From contig CAXAHJ010000007.1 of assembly GCA_963968595.1 (NCBI GenBank), positions 20,947 to 84,946 of the forward strand: a stretch of 64,000 bases of DNA. The letters run 5' to 3'. Position 1 is the stretch's first letter. Every line of letters starts with the position of its first letter. The notes under the pieces were generated by a model. The model did no database searches. It saw nothing but the letters and a program-made list of their open reading frames with translations, and was not told the origin of the DNA. Positions 45,861-54,958 of the stretch are shown here, in pieces. Made by a program: the position numbers and the translations under genes. This DNA comes from GCA-2730975 sp937893275 (GTDB lineage: Bacteria; Verrucomicrobiota; Verrucomicrobiia; Opitutales; Seribacteraceae).

Positions 45861-46820
45861 TCAGACTCCGTTAACCACATTTATCGACACGCCTTCTAGG
45901 AATGCTTGGAGGTTCGCCACGGTGGCGTCCAGAAGTCGCCGTCGGGCGGCGAGGGTTGCCCAGGCAATGTGTGGCGTAACGAAGCAGTTATTCGCCTGTG
46001 GCAAGGGATTGTCGGGAGAGGGGGGTTCGCTGGAAAGGACGTCGAGACCTGCGCCGGCGAGGTGACCTGCGTTGAGGGCATCTGCGAGAGCCTCTTCGTC
46101 CACAAGCTGGCCTCTGCCAGTATTGATGAGGAAGGCGGCGGACTTCATCTTGGCTAGGTTTTCCGAATTCACGACTCGATCCGTTTCGGGCGTGAGCGGG
46201 CAATGGAGGCTAAGTACGTCGCTTTGCCCAAAGAGGGTGTCCATGCTCACTGCCTCCACTTCGCCTTCAACGTTTTCCTTGAGAGAGCGACTGTGGGCGA
46301 TGACCTTCATTCCGAATGCTCTTCCGATGCGGGCGGTTTCTTTACCGATTGTTCCGTAACCGAGAATGCCGAGAGTGAGTCCGTCCAATTCGACGAGGGG
46401 GAAGTCGGTGAAGCAGAAGTCGGGGCAACTCGCCCAGCGTCCTTCCGACACTTCATTTGCGTGGTGACCCGTTCGTTGCGTGAGGTTGAGAATATGAGCA
46501 AAGGTCATTTGGGCGACGGACTTTGGTCCGTAGCCCGGCACGTTCGTAACGGGAATTCCGCGTTCGGACGCAGCTTCGCAATCTACGATGTTCACTCCCG
46601 TGGCCGTGACACCAACATACTGCAGGTTCGGTGAATCCTCGAAAGTTTCCCTAGAAACGATGGCCTTATTGGTGATAATTATCTCGGCTCCGGTACATCT
46701 TTTCCCTACCTGCTCGGCTTGGGTACGTTCGTGAACCTCCAATTCACCAAACTCAGCGAGATCATCCCACGAGAGATCTCCGGGGTTGAGGGTGTAACCG
46801 TCAAGGACCAGGATTTTCAA
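45861..46820 (-). CDS. D-2-hydroxyacid dehydrogenase (glycerate/hydroxypyruvate reductase-like)
   Basis: The start is TTG at 46820: an in-frame stop lies directly upstream and the sequence MKILVLDGYTLNPGDLSW is the normal family N-terminus. The NAD site is GILGYGTIGKETA (G-x-G-x-x-G). The catalytic set is present: Arg in NTGRGQLVDE, Glu in LDVLSSEPP and His in VTPHIAWAT. The length (319) and blocks match the glycerate dehydrogenase (HprA-like) subgroup, which reduces hydroxypyruvate or glyoxylate in the cytoplasm. The substrate call is by resemblance only. Confidence 0.9.
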   Translation of the reverse strand: MKILVLDGYTLNPGDLSWDDLAEFGELEVHERTQAEQVGKRCTGAEIIITNKAIVSRETFEDSPNLQYVGVTATGVNIVDCEAASERGIPVTNVPGYGPKSVAQMTFAHILNLTQRTGHHANEVSEGRWASCPDFCFTDFPLVELDGLTLGILGYGTIGKETARIGRAFGMKVIAHSRSLKENVEGEVEAVSMDTLFGQSDVLSLHCPLTPETDRVVNSENLAKMKSAAFLINTGRGQLVDEEALADALNAGHLAGAGLDVLSSEPPSPDNPLPQANNCFVTPHIAWATLAARRRLLDATVANLQAFLEGVSINVVNGV

Positions 46821-46839
46821 CTAAATGGCGTATTGGGAT

Positions 46840-47223
46840 TCAGGTACTCGCCAGTATCTGGCGCATGATGCGGTTATTGTGGTTCTGTACGATGACTTGT
46901 GCCCGAAACAAGCTGTAGAGTTCGGCTATGCTGATGCCGAGAATGAGAAGTAAGCCAAAGGCTAGAAGGCCCCCCTCTCCAGTGAAGCAAAAGGCGAGAC
47001 CTATGCAAAAAATAGAGATGTCCAGAAGGGCACGTCCCCATTCGCCGAGGTAGAAGTGGTGCAAACCAATCGGCATAGACCATGCGAGAGTTGCGTAGGT
47101 GTCGGAGTCTTTGAACTTGCGGTTGAATTGAGCGTGAAAGGTTTGGCGTTGGTTATCGGGCAATCGAAGGCTATCCGATCGAAGGCTATCCTCTTCCGCT
47201 TCCACTTGTTCCTTATTCAGCAT
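46840..47223 (-). CDS. TM2-domain membrane protein
   Basis: The 127-residue protein has a charged N-terminal third, then the TM2 signature AWSMPIGLHHFYLGEWGRAL followed by two hydrophobic segments (LDISIFCIGLAFCFTG, LLAFGLLLILGISIAELYSL). TM2 proteins are short two-helix membrane proteins of unclear function. Its ATG lies inside the yidD 3' end (11-nt overlap), so it belongs to a tight trio with DUF4177 and yidD. Confidence 0.8.
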   Translation of the reverse strand: MLNKEQVEAEEDSLRSDSLRLPDNQRQTFHAQFNRKFKDSDTYATLAWSMPIGLHHFYLGEWGRALLDISIFCIGLAFCFTGEGGLLAFGLLLILGISIAELYSLFRAQVIVQNHNNRIMRQILAST

Positions 47224-47455
47224 GGGAAGTGCCAGGTACTGGATCGCTTTTCGTCACGGTGGGGTCAGGGTCGTTGCAACGGCGAAGTCTGCTGATTGCA
47301 AGGGCGACTCCTTTTCTCAGACCGTGTTGCTCAAGGGCTTCCTTGGCATAGGCGGAACAGGACGGCTCAAAATTGCATTCGATAGGCAATTTCCTGCGAA
47401 AAGTAGACTTGCGGTAGTGCTCGATCAGGCGGATAATCGGCGTGACTGTCTTCAC
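47213..47455 (-). CDS. yidD: Membrane protein insertion efficiency factor YidD
   Basis: GTG at 47455 is preferred because it overlaps the TGA of the upstream DUF4177 gene (GTGA) and gives the usual family length of about 80 residues. A longer open frame reaches TTG 47491. The YidD signature is clear: KLPIECNFEPSCSAYAKEAL, then EQHGLRKGVALAISRLRRCN with DPDP. YidD aids insertion of membrane proteins by YidC/Sec at the inner membrane and is normally beside rnpA-yidC. Here it lies apart from those genes, between DUF4177 and TM2 genes. The Cys in CNF..SCS and RRC are conserved. Confidence 0.9.
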   Translation of the reverse strand: MKTVTPIIRLIEHYRKSTFRRKLPIECNFEPSCSAYAKEALEQHGLRKGVALAISRLRRCNDPDPTVTKSDPVPGTSHAE

Positions 47456-47685
47456 TGTCCGAAGGTGACGATGACGGCTTCGCGCGTCCAAAAGAGCAGA
47501 AAACGCTTATTCTCGATGACTTGAAAGACGACCTGCCAACCTTCGGCGGCGTGTTGGTTGATGGTTGTTTCGAGCTTCTTTACGGGTATGCCAGCGGAGC
47601 CTAGAAGCAATGTGCCGCAACCACCTTCGGTGACAAACACAACTTTGTAATGGCGAAAGCGGGAGTTTCCGGGCTGTTGGTTCAT
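47452..47685 (-). CDS. DUF4177 small protein
   Basis: The 77-residue protein matches DUF4177: HYKVVFVTEGGCGTLLLGSAG, IPVKKLETTINQHAAEGWQV and a closing KRFLLFWTREAVIVTFG. It is a small alpha/beta cytosolic protein of unknown function. Its stop overlaps the yidD start (GTGA), so its translation is probably coupled to YidD. Confidence 0.75.
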   Translation of the reverse strand: MNQQPGNSRFRHYKVVFVTEGGCGTLLLGSAGIPVKKLETTINQHAAEGWQVVFQVIENKRFLLFWTREAVIVTFGQ

Positions 47686-47797
47686 TGTGCTTTATGGTTG
47701 GTTTGTGATTTCAGCATCTTTGAAAGGAGGGGAGGTGCCGACGTCAAGTTTTTTATTGATTCTTGGGTTGGCTTTTATTACGGCACATGGAGTCGCC

Positions 47798-49327
47798 TTA
47801 AGGGGGAGTCTCTTGTTTGTTGGCACCCCCTCGACCTTTTCCCCGTGCCAGTTCTAAGGCGAATTTCATAACCGCATCGACATTTTCGATTAGGTCTTTC
47901 TGGCTTTGTGCAACATTGTGGTCGGGACGAATGCCACTCCCTTTAGGGAAAGTCTTTTCCCCTCGGTAACTCTCGTATCGAATTAGGGGAACTTCGATTT
48001 GGCAACGGGTATTGGGTAAATCGTAGAGCACCATGTTACCCGCCGTGAAGTTGGCGTGCCCCCCTCCGGTTTCCTCGCCAATGAACGTTACATTGTCGTT
48101 ATTCAACAGGAAACTGCAAAGAACTACTCCTCCCGAGTGCGTCCAACCGCTGATGAGGACGTATATATGGCCGTCGAATGCCGTTTTCCTTGGTTTCCAT
48201 GCACGGTTTTTTTCCTGAAGCATCACAAAACGGCCCGTATCCGATTTCTCGAAATCCTTAGCCAGCATTTTTTCCAACATCTTTGGGAACTGGTTGCGTG
48301 CTAAATGTTCCTTGACGGGAATTGTCAGGGTTTTGGTATCGGCCGACTTTACATCGCGAAAAGGGGCTTGGGCAAAGTAAGAGAAGAGTTGGGCGTCGTT
48401 GCCCACGTAACCCCCGTCGTTTTGGCGCAAGTCGAGTACGATGTGCTTCTCCTCATCTTCCTCGAGTGTCTCGAAGTTGTCTCGAAGAAAGGTTTTGTAT
48501 TTCTGTCGTCCCTTTTTTTTCAATCCGAAGTCAAAGGAGTTCATGCTGAGCAACTGGATGCCTTCCTCGACATGGCTCAATTTGTACTTCTTTAGTTTGC
48601 CAATAGTCGAATGACGTTCGGATAGGGTCTTCTCGAGTTTTCCGGCTGGTACGGATTTAATCGACTTGCTCGATTCTTTTTCTGATCCAAAAGGGAGGTA
48701 GTCGATTTGAAACTTTTCCTTTTGACCAAAGAAAAGAAAATAGTGCAGAGCGAACTCCTCGCCCATTTGGCGATATTTCAGAGTGGCGTTGTATCCATCG
48801 GACCTGACGTAAGGCAGAAGCTTTGCTAGGATTTCTCCCATTGGCATGCCGTTGATTGCTGTAATCTGACTGCCTGGCGGCACATCGAGTTTCGCGTGAT
48901 CGACATAGGCTTTCTTATTGAGGAAGATTAGTGGAAGCGGGAATAGGGCAGTTTCTTTCTGGAGAAACTTTAGCAGTTTGGGAGAAAGATCGAAATACGT
49001 GTGCCCACAATAGATCTTCTCGACCAGCGGAGCTACTTCCAAATAGAATTCACGCAAGGTCATTGGTCGGTCGAACGCCTTGTTAACTTGATCGAATCTT
49101 CGGTCGAATTCATCCTTCGAGGTATAGAGGTACAACCCCGGATGGCCTCCCTCAAGGGCTTGCCTAAGGACATTGAAATCCTCTTTTAACTTTTCGGGTG
49201 TGAAGGATTGCTCCAGAGCAGATGTTAGTCGATTCTTCTTACTCTTGGCGGCTTCACCCGTTCCTGCTGTGAAACACGACAACACAAGCCCGCCAAGAAG
49301 AATGCGGGTAGTTAGGCTCTCAAACAA
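47798..49327 (-). CDS. S41-family (C-terminal-processing-like) peptidase, exported
   Basis: The start is TTG at 49327, supported by a strong AGGAGG ribosome-binding site about 8 nt upstream, one of the few clear ones in this window. The N-terminus MFESLTTRILLGGLVLSCFT is a signal. The S41 domain begins near EKHIVLDLRQNDGGYVGNDA, and the nucleophile region reads LISGWTHSGGVVLCSFLLNN with FIGEETGGGHANFTAG after it. An upstream PDZ-like stretch is suggested by PPGSQITAINGMPMGEILAK. Family: serine peptidases with Ser/Lys-type chemistry that trim exported proteins. The 509-residue length and lack of other domains fit the uncharacterised peptidase subfamily. It is the last of four same-strand exported genes (57175 to 47798). 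Confidence 0.82.
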   Translation of the reverse strand: MFESLTTRILLGGLVLSCFTAGTGEAAKSKKNRLTSALEQSFTPEKLKEDFNVLRQALEGGHPGLYLYTSKDEFDRRFDQVNKAFDRPMTLREFYLEVAPLVEKIYCGHTYFDLSPKLLKFLQKETALFPLPLIFLNKKAYVDHAKLDVPPGSQITAINGMPMGEILAKLLPYVRSDGYNATLKYRQMGEEFALHYFLFFGQKEKFQIDYLPFGSEKESSKSIKSVPAGKLEKTLSERHSTIGKLKKYKLSHVEEGIQLLSMNSFDFGLKKKGRQKYKTFLRDNFETLEEDEEKHIVLDLRQNDGGYVGNDAQLFSYFAQAPFRDVKSADTKTLTIPVKEHLARNQFPKMLEKMLAKDFEKSDTGRFVMLQEKNRAWKPRKTAFDGHIYVLISGWTHSGGVVLCSFLLNNDNVTFIGEETGGGHANFTAGNMVLYDLPNTRCQIEVPLIRYESYRGEKTFPKGSGIRPDHNVAQSQKDLIENVDAVMKFALELARGKGRGGANKQETPP

Positions 49328-49490
49328 CTTAGTCCCTCCTTGTATGGCTTAGAGGCCTTCGATTTAAAGAGAATTTCACTTGTGTTCTTCAGGCGAATTC
49401 GCCGAAACTCAAAGAGGGCATGCCAGTAGGGCAAACCAGGGGCTTTTCTGCTTGTTCATAATCTGGTTGGAGTTTCCTCCATTGCGGCTT

Positions 49491-52400
49491 TTATTTTTCC
49501 CCCTTCAGGCAGGTGATCGTGCCTTTCACTGTGGAGAGAAAGAGTTTTCCGTTGGCCGCGGCAAGACCGTCCCAAGTAGGAAGGTAACCAAGGTTGTACT
49601 TGGCCAAGGTTTCCCCTGTTTTGGCGGATACTGCGAGAAGCACTGCGCCTTGGGTGCCTGCTAAGGCAGCTTCCTGCTTGTCGATGACCTCTTTCACGGA
49701 ATTGTCGCGAGCCATAATGCGCGAAAAAGTTTCTTCCTCGTCCATGACGTCCGGGGGACCTGCAATGAAGACGATATCCTCAGCCAAAACCATTCCACGG
49801 GCAAGCACGGGAACGTCGTTCGTCCAGTTGTGGGCGACGCCTCCGCCGGCTTGCTGTTTTCCTCCTTTTTTTGCTTTGCCGGCAAAGCGGAACGCATCTC
49901 CCACTTTGCCCTTGGCAGGCTGAGCTCCGGTGACGCTGGCCTTGTGGCCGTGTGTAGAGAGGTCGGTAGCCTTTTCATTATCGAAAGAGCAAGCGAGTAC
50001 ACAGGTCGATTCAATGGCTCGTTCTGCTCCCGGATTGAGAAAGGCCTTAGTGAAGATCTCGCTGTCAACCTCACCGAAGTGCAGGCGTACCTCGTCGATC
50101 GAGCCAGTGAAATTGAATGGGCTTGAGTAGTTCCCTACGGCGGATAGGTCGTCGGCTCCTATATCCAGACTTTGGATGGGGTCGGAGGCAATTAGATCAG
50201 GGGCTTCCCCTTTGGCGCCTAGCCGTCCGTCGAGATAGAGACGCATTGATTTGTCTTTCGACAGGACACCTGCCAAATGATGCCATTTCCCCTTTATCGT
50301 GTCTCGGACCGATATGCTGGCCAGCTTATCCTTTGAACGGATGTGAAAGTGAGGACGACCCTTCTCGACAGTGAGGGCAAAACCGTCGCGAGGTCCGCCT
50401 CTGGCAACAATGACGCCGTCGTTTCTTTCAATCTTCACCCATGCCTCGATAGCAATAGCCTTCCCTTCCGGATTGAGGGTTTTTGGAGTACCGAAGCTCA
50501 CCATTTGCGTTGGTGTTTTCGAGCTTCTTCGGTTGGTGGCTGGGCTTGGTGCTTCTGTACCCACCTTTTGATCCATCGGAGCTGAGAAAAGCTGGTGCTC
50601 CAAAGTTGTTGTCCAGCGAAGATATTGTGGTTTGCGGCCGAAGCCGTAGACGGTGTCCTTGTCGTGCACGAGGATACGCCCGGAGGGGGCGAACTTGCCT
50701 GCTTGATAGTAGCCACCGTGGCCACCCGCGAAGCTGCGACCGTATACCCAGTAACTGCGGTGGAACCAGTCGCCATCGAGAAAACCCGTTGGGGAGAAAA
50801 GGTGGGAACCTTCGCCTTTTTGCACGGATCCTTGGGTGGATGGGTTACCTGAGTGTGGACCCAGTCCGATGCGTTTTCCGTTGAGGTCGAATTTCTGGGA
50901 GCGCATGTAGATGAATTCACCGTCGCAAGAGAGTACGTCGGTCAAACCCACAGGCATGTTCAGGATTTGATGACGGTCTTGAAGGTTGTCTCCGGTTTCG
51001 GGATCGGTTTCGTTTATTTTGGTTTGAGCGATGGTTTCCCCCGTTTTGGCATTGAGCCTGTAGAATCGCAGCCCTCCATCGAGGAAGTTGGAGCGACCCG
51101 CGACGAAATAGGCGGAACTGTCACGGACAAGTATGTTTCCTGAGACAGGCCAAACGGATTCCAGTTGTTCGAAGGACATGTGACGGAGGTCTTCGGGGGA
51201 CGCATGGAAGCGCCAAGCAAGGGTGCCGTCGGAGGCTTGCAGGCTGGTCACGGTCCCATCGGCAGAGCCAAAGAGGACATTGCCTTGATGATAAGTGGGT
51301 GGAGAATCGATTCGTCCGCCCGCGACATGAGACCAAAGGATTTTTCCGTTCTCCGCGTCTAGGCAATGGACGGCGTGCGCATCAATTTCGGCAACGAAGA
51401 GTTTGCCGTCCGCCACGATTACGGAGCTGAGCCGTGAACCATCGCCGATTTCAGTTTCCCAAGCCGGGTTGAGCGAAGTGGATACGGGAGCGACTGCTTT
51501 GCCGCTACGATTGATGTTGCCGCGATAAGTCGGCCAGTCCGAGGGGGTTTGTTCTTTGGGCGCGGAGGTCTTGCCGTATGCTGGACCTTTTTCCAATTGT
51601 GGTGGTAAATCTTTCGGGTTGGGCGTCTCTCGACTGTCGGATGCCGGGGCGAGGGCATTGAGACCGAATAGCTTGGCTTCGGGATAACAGGCGCAGTTGT
51701 GGGGTGGGGCATAGACCAACCCGTTGCAGGGCATGATGCCATATAGGCAACCGCCACGAACCCAGTGATTGATATCCCAGTGAGACTTTTCGAAGTCTAC
51801 GAACTCGATGCCCGTCCGAGATGCGAGCAGGAACCGTTCGGTGGCCTTCGCAATGTGGCATCGGTGATGAAACCAGTAGGGATTAACCTTTGGTGGAAAG
51901 CTCTTTTTGACCTCCCCCGAATGGAGGTCGCGACCAGTCCATGCTCCTGAGTCCTTCGTGCTAGTCAATGGAGCGGACCAAACCAGACCACCGATAACGA
52001 GCAAGTCCTCAGGAGATTGATAACCGCCGCGCTCGTGTGGAGAGGTCCAGAGATTCTTGCCTGTGGTCGCATCAAAAGCGGTCATTGAACGGTCGCCACC
52101 TGCGAAAACCACCACACCATCGACGACAACCAGCTTGGGACCGAAATTGAATGGGACGCTAGGTCGACTGCCATTGGATTGACCCTTCCACGCGACCTTG
52201 CCCGTCTTTAGTTCGATCGCAGTGACGTTCTTGCCGTCATAAAGGTAGGCACGTTCTCCGTCCGTGGCCGGTGACAGTGGCGCGGCAGGGCTTTCGTATT
52301 CCCAGCGCTTCTTGCCGGTTTCGGAATCGTAGCACATGAGGATGCGAGGCTTTTGGTTCCAGACGAATTCCGTCCGAACACGAGCTTGATCTCCCACGTT

Positions 52401-53384
52401 GTGCTTTGGCACATAGTCCTTTAGCTCGGAAACGCCCTTGTTTACCAAGGCAATTAATGATCCATTGGCCACGAGTATCTCCTCCGTTCCCTCGGAGCCT
52501 TTGAAGTCGGTTAACGTTTTTCCAGAGGTGGCGTCTAGGGCTGAAACGGCAGCGGTTATGCCCAAAGTGAAGTAAACGCGATTGCCTACAGAGACCAGTC
52601 TGCGCGCCAGTTGCGTGGGACCGCTCTTGAGAGGCCAGAGGTGGTGATGCCATTTCGGGATATCCCGCTTCCACAGAACGACTCCGTTGAAGGCGTCTCG
52701 AGCAATTAGCTTCCATTGCGGTGGCAACTGGATCGACACGCGGGATCCCTCGTCCATGACGTAGAACAAGCGGCCGCGGGAAGAGACGAGGGCGCTCATA
52801 CTAGCCATGCGGTCGTGGTGACGCGACCAACGCGGACTACCCACCCACTGCAGTCGGCGTGGCGGTCCCACTCGTGTGTCTTTGGCCACGGCATTGCCAT
52901 CGGCTCCGTGCAAATAGTGCGTCCAGTCGTCGATATCCTCAGGCCATGGTTTGGCTAGGCTCTTCCACTTGCCGTTGTTAAGAATATAGGCGACACCTAG
53001 TGGTGAAAGTACGCGCAGGATTTCTGTCTCGTCAATCGTTACGTCATCCTCGGCTAAGAGTAGGTTTACCATGTTGTCGATGTACGGTAAGTGGTTGCCC
53101 CGCAAAACGTCGGCAGCGACAGTTCCGTAACTTCCTGCAGACTCTCGAATTTCCTTACGGAGGTCTTTGAGTTGCGAGGCATCCGTTACGAGTGCGTGAA
53201 CTTGGTAACTGTCGTTCGGTTGCAACGCGGCAGTAGCGGAACCGTCATCGGACCCTACGTGAACGACAAATCCTCCTTTTACCCCTGATTCCTTAAGGAT
53301 GCGGGTGATATCGTTTTTTGACGAACCGGCGAATGTGGCATTCGCCGACAATATGATCAAAGGAATAACTAACAGCTTTTTCAT
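49491..53384 (-). CDS. Secreted 1297-residue PQQ propeller with Rossmann-like N-domain and inserted LamG domain
   Basis: After a signal peptide (MKKLLVIPLIILSANATFAG), about residues 20-165 resemble the Rossmann half of a methyltransferase-like fold: GGFVVHVGSDDGSATAAL, YQVHALVTDAS and a hydrophobic pair later. This head is common in PVC PQQ proteins; no catalytic role is evident. Two sets of PQQ blades follow: DATSGKTLTD, DSETGKKRWE, ELKTGKVAWK, DATTGKNLWT, DAENGKILWS, and finally SAKTGETLAKYN. A LamG/concanavalin-like domain (about 960-1120: AIEAWVKIERNDGVIVARGG, LAGVLSKDKSMRLYLDGRLG) is inserted before the last blade. Likely secreted and sugar-binding; this is inference. It lies between a sulfatase and an S41 peptidase. 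Confidence 0.85.
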   Translation of the reverse strand: MKKLLVIPLIILSANATFAGSSKNDITRILKESGVKGGFVVHVGSDDGSATAALQPNDSYQVHALVTDASQLKDLRKEIRESAGSYGTVAADVLRGNHLPYIDNMVNLLLAEDDVTIDETEILRVLSPLGVAYILNNGKWKSLAKPWPEDIDDWTHYLHGADGNAVAKDTRVGPPRRLQWVGSPRWSRHHDRMASMSALVSSRGRLFYVMDEGSRVSIQLPPQWKLIARDAFNGVVLWKRDIPKWHHHLWPLKSGPTQLARRLVSVGNRVYFTLGITAAVSALDATSGKTLTDFKGSEGTEEILVANGSLIALVNKGVSELKDYVPKHNVGDQARVRTEFVWNQKPRILMCYDSETGKKRWEYESPAAPLSPATDGERAYLYDGKNVTAIELKTGKVAWKGQSNGSRPSVPFNFGPKLVVVDGVVVFAGGDRSMTAFDATTGKNLWTSPHERGGYQSPEDLLVIGGLVWSAPLTSTKDSGAWTGRDLHSGEVKKSFPPKVNPYWFHHRCHIAKATERFLLASRTGIEFVDFEKSHWDINHWVRGGCLYGIMPCNGLVYAPPHNCACYPEAKLFGLNALAPASDSRETPNPKDLPPQLEKGPAYGKTSAPKEQTPSDWPTYRGNINRSGKAVAPVSTSLNPAWETEIGDGSRLSSVIVADGKLFVAEIDAHAVHCLDAENGKILWSHVAGGRIDSPPTYHQGNVLFGSADGTVTSLQASDGTLAWRFHASPEDLRHMSFEQLESVWPVSGNILVRDSSAYFVAGRSNFLDGGLRFYRLNAKTGETIAQTKINETDPETGDNLQDRHQILNMPVGLTDVLSCDGEFIYMRSQKFDLNGKRIGLGPHSGNPSTQGSVQKGEGSHLFSPTGFLDGDWFHRSYWVYGRSFAGGHGGYYQAGKFAPSGRILVHDKDTVYGFGRKPQYLRWTTTLEHQLFSAPMDQKVGTEAPSPATNRRSSKTPTQMVSFGTPKTLNPEGKAIAIEAWVKIERNDGVIVARGGPRDGFALTVEKGRPHFHIRSKDKLASISVRDTIKGKWHHLAGVLSKDKSMRLYLDGRLGAKGEAPDLIASDPIQSLDIGADDLSAVGNYSSPFNFTGSIDEVRLHFGEVDSEIFTKAFLNPGAERAIESTCVLACSFDNEKATDLSTHGHKASVTGAQPAKGKVGDAFRFAGKAKKGGKQQAGGGVAHNWTNDVPVLARGMVLAEDIVFIAGPPDVMDEEETFSRIMARDNSVKEVIDKQEAALAGTQGAVLLAVSAKTGETLAKYNLGYLPTWDGLAAANGKLFLSTVKGTITCLKGEK

Positions 53385-53448
53385 GAGGTAGTGGATTAAA
53401 TGGTTAAGAGTGAATCACCCGCTCGGCGATTCAGGGGGGCGAGATTAG

Positions 53449-54888
53449 CTACTTTTTGGCAAGTGCCGGAAAGGTATTCTTCAGGTCGAGCGTGTCGCCT
53501 GTTTCCTTTTGAAGTTTTAGGAATCGAGCAAAGAGCTTACGCATGAGAGCCAAGTTGGTTTCGTCTTTCGCGAGGTCTTTCATTTCCATTGGGTCTGCCG
53601 CGATATCGTATAGGCGGGCAACAGGAACTTTTGGATAAAGTATAAGCTTCTTGTCCTTTACGGTTACTGAGCGCTGGACGGATAGGTAAGCCCCATAGAT
53701 GGCGTCGTAATTGGATTTCTTGGTTTCTCCTTTTGCGAGGGGCAGCACGCTGTTGAACTGGACGTGCTCGGGTTTTTCGACGCCCGCTATTTCGAGAGAG
53801 GAGGCCATTACGTCCTGAAGGTAAACAGGAGCGGAAACCTTTGTTCCTTTAGGTATTTCGGGTCCCTTTACGATAAAGGGGACGCGAGTGCTGTGTTCGT
53901 AAAGGTTCTGTTTGCCGAACAGACCGTGATGCCCGACGGCGAGTCCATGATCGGCGGAGAAGAAGACATAAGTGTCTTTTGCCATACCCGACTTTTCGAG
54001 TGCATCCAAAATGCGCCCGATCTGGACGTCCATGTGGGTGATTATTGCGTAGTATTCCTGTCTGTGAACCTTGACGGAATGCTCCGTTCTCGGCATCGGG
54101 CCTAGCTTTTCGTCGCGCAGTCCGTGCTGGCAGCCAATTTTGTCCTTGTAGGGATACATCGGCAGGAAGTTCTTTGGAATGGCGATGCGGTCGAGGGGAT
54201 ACTTGTCGACGTATTCTTTGGGCGACTGTCTCGGGTCATGAGGAGCATTGAAGGCAACGTAGGCGAAGAAGGGTTTTTCTTTTTCGTGCTTCTTGGCTTG
54301 AGCAATGTAGTCGAGGGCGTCGTCGGCTACTATTGCGCTCCAGTGCCTCCCGCCTTTCCAAAAGCCCTCGAACTTCGGATCGGACGGACTCCACGGGTCG
54401 GGCTTCCCGGGGAGTGGACGGTTGTAGCCGGCAGGTGTTTGGTTGGGCATGCCCGGGCGCACGTTGCGAGCAACGTTGAAACACTTGTCGGCGCTGGCCC
54501 GCACGTGCCATTTTCCCGTAAAATAAGTTTGATAACCGGCTTTTTTCATGTTTTCCGACCAAAAGCGTCCTGCGGCACGTTCCTGCTCAGCCTTCTTGGA
54601 AGCTTCGTTGGCATGCCAAAGGAAACGCCCGGTGTTGAGCATGTGACGACTGGCCACGCAAACGGCTCCGCTCCACGAACCCATATTGTAGGCCCGCGTA
54701 AAGGTTGCGCCTGAGGCTGCTAGCCGGTCGAGGTTCGGTGTCTCTATGTCGGTTAGCCCTAAGGAAGCAATGGTCTCGAAGCACTGGTCGTCGGCGAAGA
54801 TGAAGAGTACGTTTGGCTTCTTCTTGGCATGAACGGAAAGGGCGGAGGCTAAAGCCGCCGCGAGGATGAGGAACACAGGGCGAATCAT
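53449..54888 (-). CDS. Secreted sulfatase with C-V-A-S-R active-site variant
   Basis: ATG 54888 (MIRPVFLILAAALASALSVH) begins a signal peptide; ATG 54897 and a longer frame to 54924 also exist. The mature protein starts KKPNVLFIFADDQCFETIAS. The signature reads C-V-A-S-R-H-M-L-N-T-G-R, so the Pro usually present after C-x is replaced by Ala, as seen in some iduronate-2-sulfatase-like members. The metal site is FSADHGLAVGHHG and the C-terminus has ARLYDIAADPMEMKDLA. It may still be matured to formylglycine, because C-x-A-x-R motifs are accepted in known sulfatases. The upstream neighbour is a DUF4836-like lipoprotein, 70 nt away; downstream is the PQQ/LamG gene. Confidence 0.9.
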   Translation of the reverse strand: MIRPVFLILAAALASALSVHAKKKPNVLFIFADDQCFETIASLGLTDIETPNLDRLAASGATFTRAYNMGSWSGAVCVASRHMLNTGRFLWHANEASKKAEQERAAGRFWSENMKKAGYQTYFTGKWHVRASADKCFNVARNVRPGMPNQTPAGYNRPLPGKPDPWSPSDPKFEGFWKGGRHWSAIVADDALDYIAQAKKHEKEKPFFAYVAFNAPHDPRQSPKEYVDKYPLDRIAIPKNFLPMYPYKDKIGCQHGLRDEKLGPMPRTEHSVKVHRQEYYAIITHMDVQIGRILDALEKSGMAKDTYVFFSADHGLAVGHHGLFGKQNLYEHSTRVPFIVKGPEIPKGTKVSAPVYLQDVMASSLEIAGVEKPEHVQFNSVLPLAKGETKKSNYDAIYGAYLSVQRSVTVKDKKLILYPKVPVARLYDIAADPMEMKDLAKDETNLALMRKLFARFLKLQKETGDTLDLKNTFPALAKK

Positions 54889-54958
54889 GCCCGACATGTT
54901 TTGGGAAGCGTCGTGTCTTGGCAAGAGTTTAGAAGGGGAGAAGAAACTTTCTTACATG

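Noticed and set aside
47456..47491. Longer YidD from TTG 47491
   Set aside because: GTG 47455 overlaps the stop of the preceding gene and gives the usual YidD length.
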